Position numbers and translations under genes: made by a program. This document shows, piece by piece, positions 1 to 6,258 of a stretch of 12,262 nucleotides of DNA (position 1 is its first letter; the number at the start of each line of letters is the position of its first letter). Origin of the DNA: Deltaproteobacteria bacterium. GTDB taxonomy: Bacteria; Desulfobacterota; DSM-4660; Desulfatiglandales; Desulfatiglandaceae. The stretch lies in the NCBI GenBank assembly GCA_021159525.1, contig JAGHEC010000315.1, positions 1 to 12,262 on the forward strand, in the 5' to 3' direction. The notes below the pieces were generated by a model that worked only from the letters and a program-made list of their open reading frames with translations, did not search any database and was not told where the DNA came from.

Positions 1-145
1 AAGGCAATGGCGGGCAGGCTTGCCCCTTTGGCATTCCCGCATTCGTCGAGCTGCGGCTTCCCCCACTGATAAGTCACAAAGAGACGGCGCCCTCCCGGCA
101 GTCGCGTCAGAAAAACCCTCCTGCCCCGGGTTATTGAGCTGTTAC
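1..145 (+). repeat. Palindromic intergenic repeat, copy A (right part, cut by window start)
   Basis: This is the right-hand part of the long repeat form seen whole at 3873-4217. By eye, positions 1-141 match 4072-4213 with about five substitutions and one indel (a C run near 26). It contains the right arm GATAAGTCACAAAGAGAC, the inner arm AGAAAAACCCTCCTGC (109-124) and the terminal TTATTGAGCTGTTAC (131-145), which is the inverse of the left end of the short copy. The left half lies outside the window. No transposase is seen, so it looks like a non-autonomous, ERIC- or MITE-like element. Its family name is unknown to me. Confidence 0.85.
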
Positions 146-180
146 ACCTCACATCCTTTTGACATGGTGTGCTGAACAAG

Positions 181-200
181 TCCTTACTAATAGGTAAGGA
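181..200. other. Perfect short hairpin TCCTTAC-TAATAG-GTAAGGA
   Basis: A 7-bp perfect inverted repeat with a 6-nt loop lies in AT-rich non-coding DNA 36 bases after the end of repeat copy A. There is no T-run after it, so it is not a standard terminator. A second AT-rich inverted repeat, TTGAAAA (263-269) with TTTTCAA (278-284), lies nearby. The rest of 146-491 shows no convincing gene on either strand. Confidence 0.4.
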
Positions 201-491
201 TGCCATTGTTCTGAATTTATGTCAATCAGAAAACCTGATATTCCAACACTCCGATATGAGGATTGAAAAAAAGTGAATTTTCAAAAAGATTGCCTATTCC
301 TGATTTTCATATCCTTTTTCAAAATGTAACGACAAGTGGTCTAAGGGCGCACAGGAAGCACGGTAGTCCACGATCATACACAGACATGGGGGGGATGCAA
401 CTCGGTGGAAACCCCTCCAAGGCCGGCAAATTTGCGCTCTAACTACTTGATATCTTTGCAGAGAGAGGCACGCCCAACTTGACATCTCGCT

Positions 492-776
492 ATGACCAGC
501 CGGGACCAACTGCAGGAAACGCTTTGTAACCGCCTCTTCTGGCACACCGCCGAGCGGGATGATGCCAAGGTTGCAGACTATCTTTTCCATCGCCACGAAA
601 TGGACATAGTCTATGCCATGGATGAAGCCGCCTTGTTTGATCCCTTCTTCAATTATCTGACCTCGATAAAACAACCAAACCCTACAAGGAGACAGACCAA
701 ACGGTTCAAGAAAGCCCTCGAACCTGTCTCCTTGTGGGCAATGCGGCCGAAAAATCCTGCTTTCCTATATAGTTGA
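492..776 (+). CDS. Hypothetical short ORF, possible gene remnant (94 aa)
   Basis: The product is not recognised. The first about 60 residues look protein-like: they include LFWHTAERDDAKVADYLFH and MDEAALFDPFFNYLTSIK, and most codons end in G or C as in the neighbouring genes. After about residue 61 the sequence becomes basic and less protein-like (PNPTRRQTKRFKKA). No clear Shine-Dalgarno precedes the ATG, and a stop codon lies just upstream in frame. A factor-independent terminator starts 9 bases after the stop, which fits a transcription unit ending here. It may be a fragment of a larger gene, perhaps from a mobile element, but no family motif proves this. The antisense ORF at 294-674 is judged a shadow. 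Confidence 0.3.
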   Translation: MTSRDQLQETLCNRLFWHTAERDDAKVADYLFHRHEMDIVYAMDEAALFDPFFNYLTSIKQPNPTRRQTKRFKKALEPVSLWAMRPKNPAFLYS

Positions 777-784
777 GGTAATAC

Positions 785-817
785 GCCGAAACTTTTTTTA
801 AAAAGCGGCATTTTTTT
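785..817 (+). terminator. Factor-independent terminator before the tetR promoter
   Basis: GCCG (785-788) pairs with CGGC (806-809), and CTTTT (792-796) with AAAAG (801-805). A 3-nt AAA bulge sits on the left side, and the structure is followed directly by seven T (811-817). It lies after the doubtful ORF at 492-776 and ends one base before the TTGACA of the regulator's promoter, so it would insulate the tetR-sulP unit from upstream transcription. Confidence 0.65.
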
Positions 818-818
818 C

Positions 819-850
819 TTGACACAACTTCAGCAATTCTGCAACATATT
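819..850 (+). promoter_or_regulatory. Putative sigma70-type promoter of the tetR-sulP unit
   Basis: A consensus TTGACA (819-824) is followed by a weak -10 at about 843-850 (AACATA or CATATT, spacing 18-20). The -35 is strong but the -10 is not, so the exact start is uncertain. The palindrome at 855-868 would lie at the predicted transcription start, well placed for repression. Confidence 0.5.
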
Positions 851-854
851 GTCG

Positions 855-868
855 ACTGAGCACTCAGT
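855..868. promoter_or_regulatory. Candidate TetR operator ACTGAG-CA-CTCAGT
   Basis: A perfect 6+2+6 palindrome lies between the candidate -10 and the ATG of the TetR-family gene, 28 bases upstream of it. TetR-family dimers usually bind such short palindromes next to their own gene and repress it. The regulator's autoregulation is inferred from this position; the site itself is seen directly. Confidence 0.6.
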
Positions 869-895
869 TGGTTTTTGATCCACCAAGGCTAACTA

Positions 896-1510
896 ATGTC
901 CAAGAAAGAATCCATTATCCGCGCTGCCGCCATCCTCTTCGCCAGGAGGGGATTTGAGAATACCCGCATGTCGGAGATCTCCCGGCTCACGGGGGCGGCC
1001 GAGGGCACCATTTTTTACCATTTCAAGAACAAGGAAGATCTCTTTCTGGCTGTTCTGCAGCAGTTCAGACAGGATATAATGACCGAGTTTCGCCGTTACC
1101 TGAACGAAATGCAGTTTCAAAACGGCATGAAAATGCTGGAAGGATGCCTCTCTTTTTATTTGTCGCTGACAGATGACATGGAAGATCGCTTTCTCCTGCT
1201 CCACCGGCACGATGCCTATGAGCTGGCCCGGGTCAACGAGGCCTGCAAGGGCCACCTGGAGGCGGTCTATAACGGTCTTACCGACATCTTTGAGAAGGCA
1301 CTTGTGAAAGGGCAGAAAGACGGCTCCCTGGCGCCCATGGACCCCAGGAAGACAGCCCTGATCATATTTTCCATGGTGGACGGTCTGGCCAGGTTGAATA
1401 CCTATGAGTTGTATAATGCGGGATCGCTGTATCAGGAGTTGATAGCGGCGTGCCGCAGAATGGTCGGCAATCAACAGCCTTTGGGAACAGGTGACGAGAA
1501 TGATAACTAA
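896..1510 (+). CDS. TetR/AcrR-family transcriptional regulator
   Basis: This is a 204-residue protein, the usual TetR-family length. The N-terminal DNA-binding domain is clear: residues 5-20 (ESIIRAAAILFARRGF) form helix 1, and residues 25-43 (MSEISRLTGAAEGTIFYHF) are the helix-turn-helix, followed by KNKEDLF. The C-terminal half (about 55-190) is a helical ligand-binding and dimerisation domain that does not reveal the ligand. The ATG has a weak AAGG seven bases upstream. The 3' end overlaps the SulP start by 11 bases, so the two genes are probably co-transcribed and translationally coupled. The ACTGAG/CTCAGT palindrome upstream suggests self-repression. The effector could be the transported anion or a related metabolite, which is speculation. 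Confidence 0.93.
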   Translation: MSKKESIIRAAAILFARRGFENTRMSEISRLTGAAEGTIFYHFKNKEDLFLAVLQQFRQDIMTEFRRYLNEMQFQNGMKMLEGCLSFYLSLTDDMEDRFLLLHRHDAYELARVNEACKGHLEAVYNGLTDIFEKALVKGQKDGSLAPMDPRKTALIIFSMVDGLARLNTYELYNAGSLYQELIAACRRMVGNQQPLGTGDENDN

Positions 1511-3626
1511 AATTTTGCCATTTCTTTCCTGGTTTAAGGGCTACAACATGAACAGTGTCAGGGCCGACGCCATCTCCGGGCTGACCGTGGCCCTGGTCCT
1601 CATCCCCCAATCCATGGCCTATGCGCAATTAGCCGGGCTCCCGGCCTATTACGGTCTTTATGCCTCATTCCTTCCCCCCATGGTGGCAGCCCTGTTCGGG
1701 TCCAGCAGACAGCTGGCCACCGGTCCGGTGGCTGTGGTGTCTCTCATGACCGCTGCCTCTCTGGAGCCCCTGGCCACAGCAGGAAGCGAAGGGTATATCG
1801 CGTATGCCATTATGCTGGCCTTGATGGTGGGGGTTTTTCAATTGGCCCTTGGTATTCTGAGGCTGGGCCTGGTGGTCAACTTTTTGTCTCACCCGGTCGT
1901 CAACGGCTTTACCAATGCGGCCGCGATCATCATCGCCTCTTCCCAGCTCTCCAAAATGTTCGGGGTCTATGTGGACAAGGGTGAACACCATTACGAAACC
2001 ATCATCCGGGTTGTTGAGGCGGCTTTCCACTACACGCACTGGCCCACTTTTCTGATGGGGGCCTCTGCCTTTGCGATTATGTACGGTCTCAAATGGCTGT
2101 GGCCCAGGAGCCCCAATGTCCTGGTTGCGGTGGCACTCACCTCTCTCATCTCATGGGCCGCAGGCTATCAGCACAACACAACCGCTCCGATTGAAGCCAT
2201 TGTCTCGCCGGAGGCAAAACAATGGATTGCATCTTTCAATGAGATTACGGCCAGGATCCCCGAGTTGGCAAATGAACGGGCAGCCGCGCATGAGGCCATG
2301 GGGGCGTCCAGAAAGAAAGGCGACATCCACGCCATGCTCAAGGCGGAACACTCAGCCACGGAGCTGTCCTATCAGATCGAATGTCTAAAGGAGGAGGCCC
2401 ACACCTATCGCGAGCGTATCCGCCTTCTGATGCTGAGGGCCGTCCCCCAACCGGACGGGTCGGTCAGTTTCTATCCCGAGGGCTCTCTTCCTGCGGGGGC
2501 CCGAGACGATGGCCGCATTTGGCGCATCAAGGTAGGAAACAGGCCGATTTCCCGAAATAAGCTGATCCTTATGGGGGGCGGAGCGGTAGTGGGAGAGATT
2601 CCCCGGGGGCTTCCTTCGTTCAGTGTCCCGAAGATCAACGGGAACACCATATTACACCTGTTTCCCTATGCAGCCATCATCTCTCTCCTCGGATTTATGG
2701 AGGCCATTTCAATTGCCAAGGCCATGGCGGCCAAGACAGGGCAACGGCTCGATCCTAATCAGGAACTCATTGGCCAGGGATTGGCCAACATCTGCGGGGC
2801 CATCGGGAAGAGTTATCCCACGTCCGGGTCCTTTTCCCGGTCTGCCGTCAACCTTCAGGCCGGGGCTGTTTCAGGCCTTTCCAGCGTCTTTACCAGCATG
2901 GCCGTGGTCATTGTTCTCCTCTTCTTCACCCCGCTCCTCTACTATCTTCCCCAGTCAGTCCTTGCAGCGGTCATTATGATGGCGGTCATCGGCCTCATCA
3001 ATGTCTCGGGGTTCGTCCATGCCTGGAAGGCCCAGTGGTATGACGGCGCTATCTCCATCATCACATTTGTGTGCACTCTCTTGTTTGCTCCCCACCTGGA
3101 CAAGGGCATTATGATCGGCGTGGTCCTCTCCCTGGCCGTTTTCCTCTATAAGAACATGCGACCCAAGGTCGTGTCCCTTTCACGACACGAGGATGAGGCC
3201 CTCCGCTGCGCCGTCACCCATGGACTGAATGAGTGTCCCTACATCTCCATTGTGCGCTTCGACGGGCCCCTCTTCTTTGCCAATGCCTCGTATCTCGAGG
3301 ATAAGATAACGGAGCTTATGCGCAAAAAACAAGATCTGAAGCACCTCATAATTGTGGCCAACGGGATCAACGACATCGATGCGTCAGGCGAAGAAACCCT
3401 CTCCCTGCTGGTAGACAGGGTTAGGTCCGCAGGGGTCGACATCTCGTTGAGCGGTGTAAACGAGTCGGTCATGAGCGTCCTGGATCGCACCTATTTTACG
3501 GCCAAGATAGGAAAAAACCATATCTATCCCACAATGGAAAAGGCCATTGCATCGATTCACGAAGACGCGCATGCATCCGCATCTGAGACGGCCTGCCCCC
3601 TTCTCCCCGCATACCGTCCTGCATGA
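1500..3626 (+). CDS. SulP/SLC26-family anion transporter with STAS domain
   Basis: This is an inner-membrane anion transporter of the SulP (SLC26) family. Substrates of bacterial members include sulfate, bicarbonate and dicarboxylates; this one is undetermined. It has 708 residues from the ATG at 1500, longer than the usual 550-600. That start has AGGTGA five bases upstream. A GTG at 1491 is the alternative and is poorly spaced. Family motifs are clear: LTVALVLIPQSMAYAQLAGL near residues 28-47, then VVGEIPRGLPSF, DPNQELIGQGLAN and SGSFSRSAVN. A C-terminal STAS domain (about 570-690) contains the typical D-A-S-G stretch. About 138 residues, partly predicted coiled coil (roughly 245-310), sit between a membrane segment (VLVAVALTSLISWAAG) and VVGEIP, where most members have a short loop. 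It overlaps the TetR gene by 11 bases. Confidence 0.93.
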   Translation: MITKILPFLSWFKGYNMNSVRADAISGLTVALVLIPQSMAYAQLAGLPAYYGLYASFLPPMVAALFGSSRQLATGPVAVVSLMTAASLEPLATAGSEGYIAYAIMLALMVGVFQLALGILRLGLVVNFLSHPVVNGFTNAAAIIIASSQLSKMFGVYVDKGEHHYETIIRVVEAAFHYTHWPTFLMGASAFAIMYGLKWLWPRSPNVLVAVALTSLISWAAGYQHNTTAPIEAIVSPEAKQWIASFNEITARIPELANERAAAHEAMGASRKKGDIHAMLKAEHSATELSYQIECLKEEAHTYRERIRLLMLRAVPQPDGSVSFYPEGSLPAGARDDGRIWRIKVGNRPISRNKLILMGGGAVVGEIPRGLPSFSVPKINGNTILHLFPYAAIISLLGFMEAISIAKAMAAKTGQRLDPNQELIGQGLANICGAIGKSYPTSGSFSRSAVNLQAGAVSGLSSVFTSMAVVIVLLFFTPLLYYLPQSVLAAVIMMAVIGLINVSGFVHAWKAQWYDGAISIITFVCTLLFAPHLDKGIMIGVVLSLAVFLYKNMRPKVVSLSRHEDEALRCAVTHGLNECPYISIVRFDGPLFFANASYLEDKITELMRKKQDLKHLIIVANGINDIDASGEETLSLLVDRVRSAGVDISLSGVNESVMSVLDRTYFTAKIGKNHIYPTMEKAIASIHEDAHASASETACPLLPAYRPA

Positions 3627-3691
3627 GATGCCGGTCGGGGACAGGAGGGATATGGCGCGAATCCACAATTATAAATGCTATCTGAAGATAT

Positions 3692-3752
3692 TTGCAATTT
3701 AGGAATTATCAGCAACGATGGGTGCCTCACCCGCTAATTCCTCAATTCGCAA
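3692..3752. repeat. Multi-part palindrome after sulP (possible terminator or intergenic repeat)
   Basis: Nested inverted segments make one long hairpin: TTGC with GCAA, AATT with AATT, AGGAATTA (3701-3708) with TAATTCCT (3735-3742), GC with GC, and GGGTG with CACCC around a CCT loop. It lies about 65 bases after the sulP stop. No T-run follows on the + strand, so it is not a typical factor-independent terminator. From memory, AATTGCGAATTGAGGAATT-like sequences recur between genes in related genomes, so it may be a dispersed repeat. The 185 bases of 3627-3811 otherwise show no gene. Confidence 0.5.
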
Positions 3753-3810
3753 TTTCTGTAACCGTTCACGGGGTCTTGAGATCTGCCTGATACACTGATA
3801 TGAGAAAATC

Positions 3811-3872
3811 GCATCAGCTCAATAATCAGGAGGAGAACAGCGAACGCACCACCAGGGCAGGAAGATTTTTCT
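3811..3872 (+). repeat. Partial left arm of the palindromic repeat, in front of copy B
   Basis: It starts with GCATCAGCTCAATAAT, close to the left end of copy C (GTATCAGCTCAATAAT), and runs through GCAGGAAGATTTTTCT (3857-3872), the inner left arm. The right half is missing: after T3872 the sequence continues directly with the left end of a long copy. The break lies at the point that forms the tip of the hairpin in the short form. Confidence 0.7.
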
Positions 3873-4217
3873 GTATCACCTCAATAATTAGGGGGATAAC
3901 TGCGAACCTAGTGCCGGGGCAGAAGAATTTTTCTTCCGCTCCAGGCCTCCGGGCCGGTCTCTTGAGTGACTTATCTGCGGGGGACACCCGCCTGCCAAGG
4001 CCAATTGAGCGTTCTTGCCAAGACTTTCGTCCCGTGGATCTGCGATGGCAGAAGGAAGTAACATGGCTAACAAGGCAATGGCGGGCAGGCTTGCCCCCTT
4101 TGGCATTCTCGCATTCGTCGAGCTGCGGCTTCCCCCACTGATAAGTCACAAAGAGACGGCGCCCTCCCGGCAGTCGCGTCAGAAAAACCCTTCTGCCCCC
4201 ATTTATTGAGCTGTTAG
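3873..4217 (+). repeat. Palindromic intergenic repeat, copy B (complete long form, about 345 bp)
   Basis: The left end GTATCACCTCAATAAT (3873-3888) is nearly the inverse of the right end ATTTATTGAGCTGTTA (4201-4216). Inside, GCAGAAGAATTTTTCT (3919-3934) pairs with AGAAAAACCCTTCTGC (4181-4196), and GTCTCTTGAGTGACTTATC (3957-3975) pairs with GATAAGTCACAAAGAGAC (4140-4157), followed by GCGGGGG against CCCCC. GCCTGCC also meets GGCAGGC nearer the tip. The whole element can thus fold as one long imperfect hairpin. ORFs cross it on both strands, but none has a ribosome binding site or a recognisable protein, so I treat it as non-coding and non-autonomous. Confidence 0.8.
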
Positions 4218-4245
4218 AGGAGGGCATTAAAATGTTCAATCAAGG

Positions 4246-4290
4246 AAAATAATGGAAAAAATGGGATTTTTTAGGAGTTCTCATTATTTT
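4246..4290. terminator. AT-rich two-tier hairpin, possible terminator
   Basis: AAAATAATG (4246-4254) pairs perfectly with CATTATTTT (4282-4290). Inside it, AAAAAAT (4256-4262) pairs with ATTTTTT (4266-4272) around GGG. It lies 28 bases after repeat copy B and about 295 bases before the ATP synthase promoter, so it could stop read-through from sulP. The stem is almost all A-T, so terminator strength is doubtful. Confidence 0.35.
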
Positions 4291-4358
4291 GTGATTTTTC
4301 TTGCATAACGAAAAAAGGTGTGTTATGGAGGCCTCATAAATCGGGGAGGATAAAGGGC

Positions 4359-4375
4359 TCTCCGGAACCCGGAGA
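4359..4375. other. Hairpin TCTCCGG-AAC-CCGGAGA in atp upstream region
   Basis: A perfect 7-bp stem with a 3-nt loop lies upstream of the atp promoter. No T-run follows. Function unknown. Confidence 0.4.
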
Positions 4376-4471
4376 CCATTCAATTCCCGTATTTGGTGGG
4401 CAAGGCCGCTCGATTGGAGGCAATCTCGGATTTTCAGCCATATGACGCCTGATCGCTCACCAAAGTTAAAT

Positions 4472-4487
4472 GGTGTTTGCAAACACC
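4472..4487. promoter_or_regulatory. Perfect 16-bp palindrome, candidate operator for atp
   Basis: GGTGTTTGCAAACACC reads the same on both strands and lies about 98 bases upstream of the -35 of the atp promoter. The symmetry suits a dimeric regulator, but I do not recognise the consensus and one such palindrome could occur by chance. Confidence 0.35.
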
Positions 4488-4527
4488 TTGCCGCACAAAG
4501 ACTGGGAAAACGCGGGCTTAAACAAGG

Positions 4528-4547
4528 CGGCCTTTTTTAGAAGGCCG
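4528..4547. other. Hairpin CGGCCTT-TTTTAG-AAGGCCG upstream of atp promoter
   Basis: A perfect 7-bp stem with a T-rich 6-nt loop lies 38 bases upstream of the atp -35. What follows is GTGATTGAAAAAATGG, which has no T-run, so it is not a clear terminator on the + strand. Confidence 0.4.
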
Positions 4548-4584
4548 GTGATTGAAAAAATGGAATACGAACCGCAAAAATGTT

Positions 4585-4613
4585 TTGACAAGCGGAATTT
4601 TTTTTTGTAAAAG
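4585..4613 (+). promoter_or_regulatory. Sigma70-type promoter of the ATP synthase operon
   Basis: TTGACA (4585-4590), a 17-base spacer rich in T, then TAAAAG (4608-4613). The predicted start is near 4620, leaving a leader of about 60 bases that contains a CTTGTT/AACAAG hairpin (4616-4636). The atpF' ATG has AAGGA (4665-4669) ten bases upstream. This is the best promoter in the 460 bases before the operon. Confidence 0.6.
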
Positions 4614-4679
4614 GCCTTGTTCCTTAAAATAACAAGTGTGTTTCGAGCAAACCAAAAGCAATGAAAGGATGTATCTGAA

Positions 4680-5108
4680 ATGCTGAACATTAACGGCACC
4701 CTCATCCTCCAAATCGCTAACTTCCTCGTTCTCCTGTTAATCCTTAATTTGATTCTCTTCAAGCCCATCCGAAAGATCCTCTCTCAGCGCGAGGAAGAGT
4801 TTCAGTCCCGCCGCAAGGTCATCGACGACTATCAGAGTCGCGCCCAACAAATCCAAAAGGATATAGAAGAAGGCAAGGTCCTCGCCAGGAAAGAGGGCTA
4901 TACAGCCAAAGAGATGTTGAAGAATCAGGCCCTGGAAGAGGAGAAAGGCATATTGCAGGAGGCCGGCTCTGCGGTAGAGCAGAAATTGACCGCTGCCAAG
5001 AAGGATATTGAGGCAAAGACGGCCGCTGCAAGGGAGGCGCTTGAAGGCCAAATAGCCAGTTTTTCTAAGGAATTGGCTCAGAAAGTATTGGGAAGGAGCA
5101 TCCAGTGA
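4680..5108 (+). CDS. atpF': F1Fo ATP synthase subunit b' (AtpF')
   Basis: The 142-residue peripheral stalk subunit has one N-terminal membrane helix (about residues 8-27, LILQIANFLVLLLILNLILF), then KPIRKIL and a long charged helical region with regular EEE/RRK/AKKDIEAK patterns to the C-terminus. This is the b-type layout: the helix anchors in Fo next to subunit a and the coiled coil reaches up to delta and alpha to hold F1 still. It is the first of two b-like genes in tandem, so it is the b' form. It lacks the signal-like N-terminus of the next gene. It is first in the operon; its TGA overlaps the next start. Confidence 0.92.
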   Translation: MLNINGTLILQIANFLVLLLILNLILFKPIRKILSQREEEFQSRRKVIDDYQSRAQQIQKDIEEGKVLARKEGYTAKEMLKNQALEEEKGILQEAGSAVEQKLTAAKKDIEAKTAAAREALEGQIASFSKELAQKVLGRSIQ

Positions 5109-5710
5109 TGGGGATTGACGCGAGAAGAGCAAGGTCGTCCTTGATTGTCGCCTGCACCGTAATCGTGTCTCTGGCCCTTTGCGGCCTGGCCTTCGCCAGC
5201 GGTGGCGAGGGCGGCGGACACAGTGGGGGCGATGTTACCAACCTGCTGTATCGAATCCTGAACTTTGTCCTCATGGTAATCATCCTCGTAGTGGTGATCC
5301 GGAGGACAACGATCAAGGATTTTTTTTCGAACCGGCAGGAAGAGATTCGTCAAAAGCTGGCAAGCTTAAAAGGGGATAAAGAGGCGGCCGAGGCTCGATG
5401 CAGTGAACTTGAAAAGCAGTTGAAGGAGTTTGAGCTTCAGAAAAAGGAAATTATTGAACAGTTCAGGGCCGACGGGGCGGCGGAAAAGGAAAAGATCATC
5501 AAAGAGGCCAGAGAGCGAGCTGCACAGATCCTGGCCCAGGCCAGCCTGACGGTCGAGCGTGAGATTCAGTCCGCTAGAGACAGGCTGTTGAAAGAGATGG
5601 TCGAGGCGGCTGCGGCAAAGGCCCAGGCTCTTGTGGCACAACAGATAAAGGATAGCGACCAGGATCATCTGGTCGGCGAATTCATTGAAAGGGTGGAGAG
5701 GCTACATTGA
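5108..5710 (+). CDS. atpF: F1Fo ATP synthase subunit b (AtpF)
   Basis: This is the second peripheral stalk subunit, 200 residues from the ATG at 5108. That ATG overlaps the atpF' stop as TGATG and has AAGGAG nine bases upstream. An in-frame GTG at 5105 is an alternative with six-base spacing. Two hydrophobic stretches are seen. Residues about 10-31 look like a cleavable signal peptide ending in AFA. A Gly/His-rich linker (GGEGGGHSGG) follows, then the true membrane helix at about 46-65, then KDFFSNRQEEI and a long coiled coil. From memory this N-terminus is typical of AtpF in Desulfobacterota. b and b' should form the heterodimeric stator. The stop overlaps the atpH start. Confidence 0.94.
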   Translation: MGIDARRARSSLIVACTVIVSLALCGLAFASGGEGGGHSGGDVTNLLYRILNFVLMVIILVVVIRRTTIKDFFSNRQEEIRQKLASLKGDKEAAEARCSELEKQLKEFELQKKEIIEQFRADGAAEKEKIIKEARERAAQILAQASLTVEREIQSARDRLLKEMVEAAAAKAQALVAQQIKDSDQDHLVGEFIERVERLH

Positions 5711-6258
5711 TCGGCTCAAGGATTTCCAAAAGGTACGCTAAGGCTCTGCTCAGCTTGGGGCAGGAGGATGGCAAGTACATGGAGTACGGGAAGGACCTTA
5801 ATGAATTCAGCCAATTTTGCGCAGCAAATTCAGAATTCATGAAGGTTGTTGCCAACCAGATCTTTTCTGTGGAGGAGCGGAAGGCGGTCCTTGATGCCAT
5901 CCTGACCAAAAGCCCCTTTGCAGATCTGGTTCAAAATTTTTTGAGGCTCCTTTTAGACAAAAACCGGATAGGGGGCATTCATGAAATTACGGATTATTAT
6001 TCCAAACTTACGGATGAAATCTCAAATGTCACCCGGGCAGACATTGTTACAGCTCGGCCTCTTAAGAAAGAGGCGCGCAAACGTCTTGCAGCGGCTCTTG
6101 AAGGACTGACTGCTAAACAGGTCAAAATTGAAGTCAAGGAAGACCCGTCTCTGATCGGGGGACTTGTCGTCAGAATCGGGGATTTGGTATTGGATGGCAG
6201 TGTAAAGGCCCAATTGGAAGGACTCAAAGAATCATTAAAAAGGGGTGAATACAACTAA
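5707..6258 (+). CDS. atpH: F1Fo ATP synthase subunit delta (AtpH)
   Basis: This 183-residue subunit caps F1 and joins it to the b/b' stalk. The start is TTG, overlapping the atpF stop (TTGA), with a GGAGAGG stretch six bases upstream. The start is supported because residues 6-15 are ISKRYAKALL, the standard N-terminus of delta/OSCP proteins, and the next Met is far inside the domain. The C-terminal signature DPSLIGGLVVRIGDLVLDGS (about 146-165) is clear. The TAA overlaps the ATG of atpA by one base, which points to translational coupling. Confidence 0.95.
   Translation: MIGSRISKRYAKALLSLGQEDGKYMEYGKDLNEFSQFCAANSEFMKVVANQIFSVEERKAVLDAILTKSPFADLVQNFLRLLLDKNRIGGIHEITDYYSKLTDEISNVTRADIVTARPLKKEARKRLAAALEGLTAKQVKIEVKEDPSLIGGLVVRIGDLVLDGSVKAQLEGLKESLKRGEYN

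Noticed and set aside
893..1474. 193-residue antisense ORF opposite the TetR gene
   Set aside because: The + strand frame encodes a clear TetR protein; the antisense frame has no family features.
3811..4217. CRISPR array
   Set aside because: The repeats are long, palindromic and kilobases apart, without regular spacers or cas genes.
1..4217. Composite transposon made of tetR-sulP between repeat copies A and B
   Set aside because: The copies are in direct orientation and lack a transposase, copies also frame the other operons, and no target duplication is visible, so the arrangement reflects intergenic placement.
3826..4239. 137-residue antisense ORF across repeat copy B, and smaller ORFs on both strands there
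   Set aside because: It spans repeat arms and flanking DNA, has no ribosome binding site, contains no recognisable domain, and other copies differ in length within it. It is better explained as a by-product of a GC-rich palindrome.
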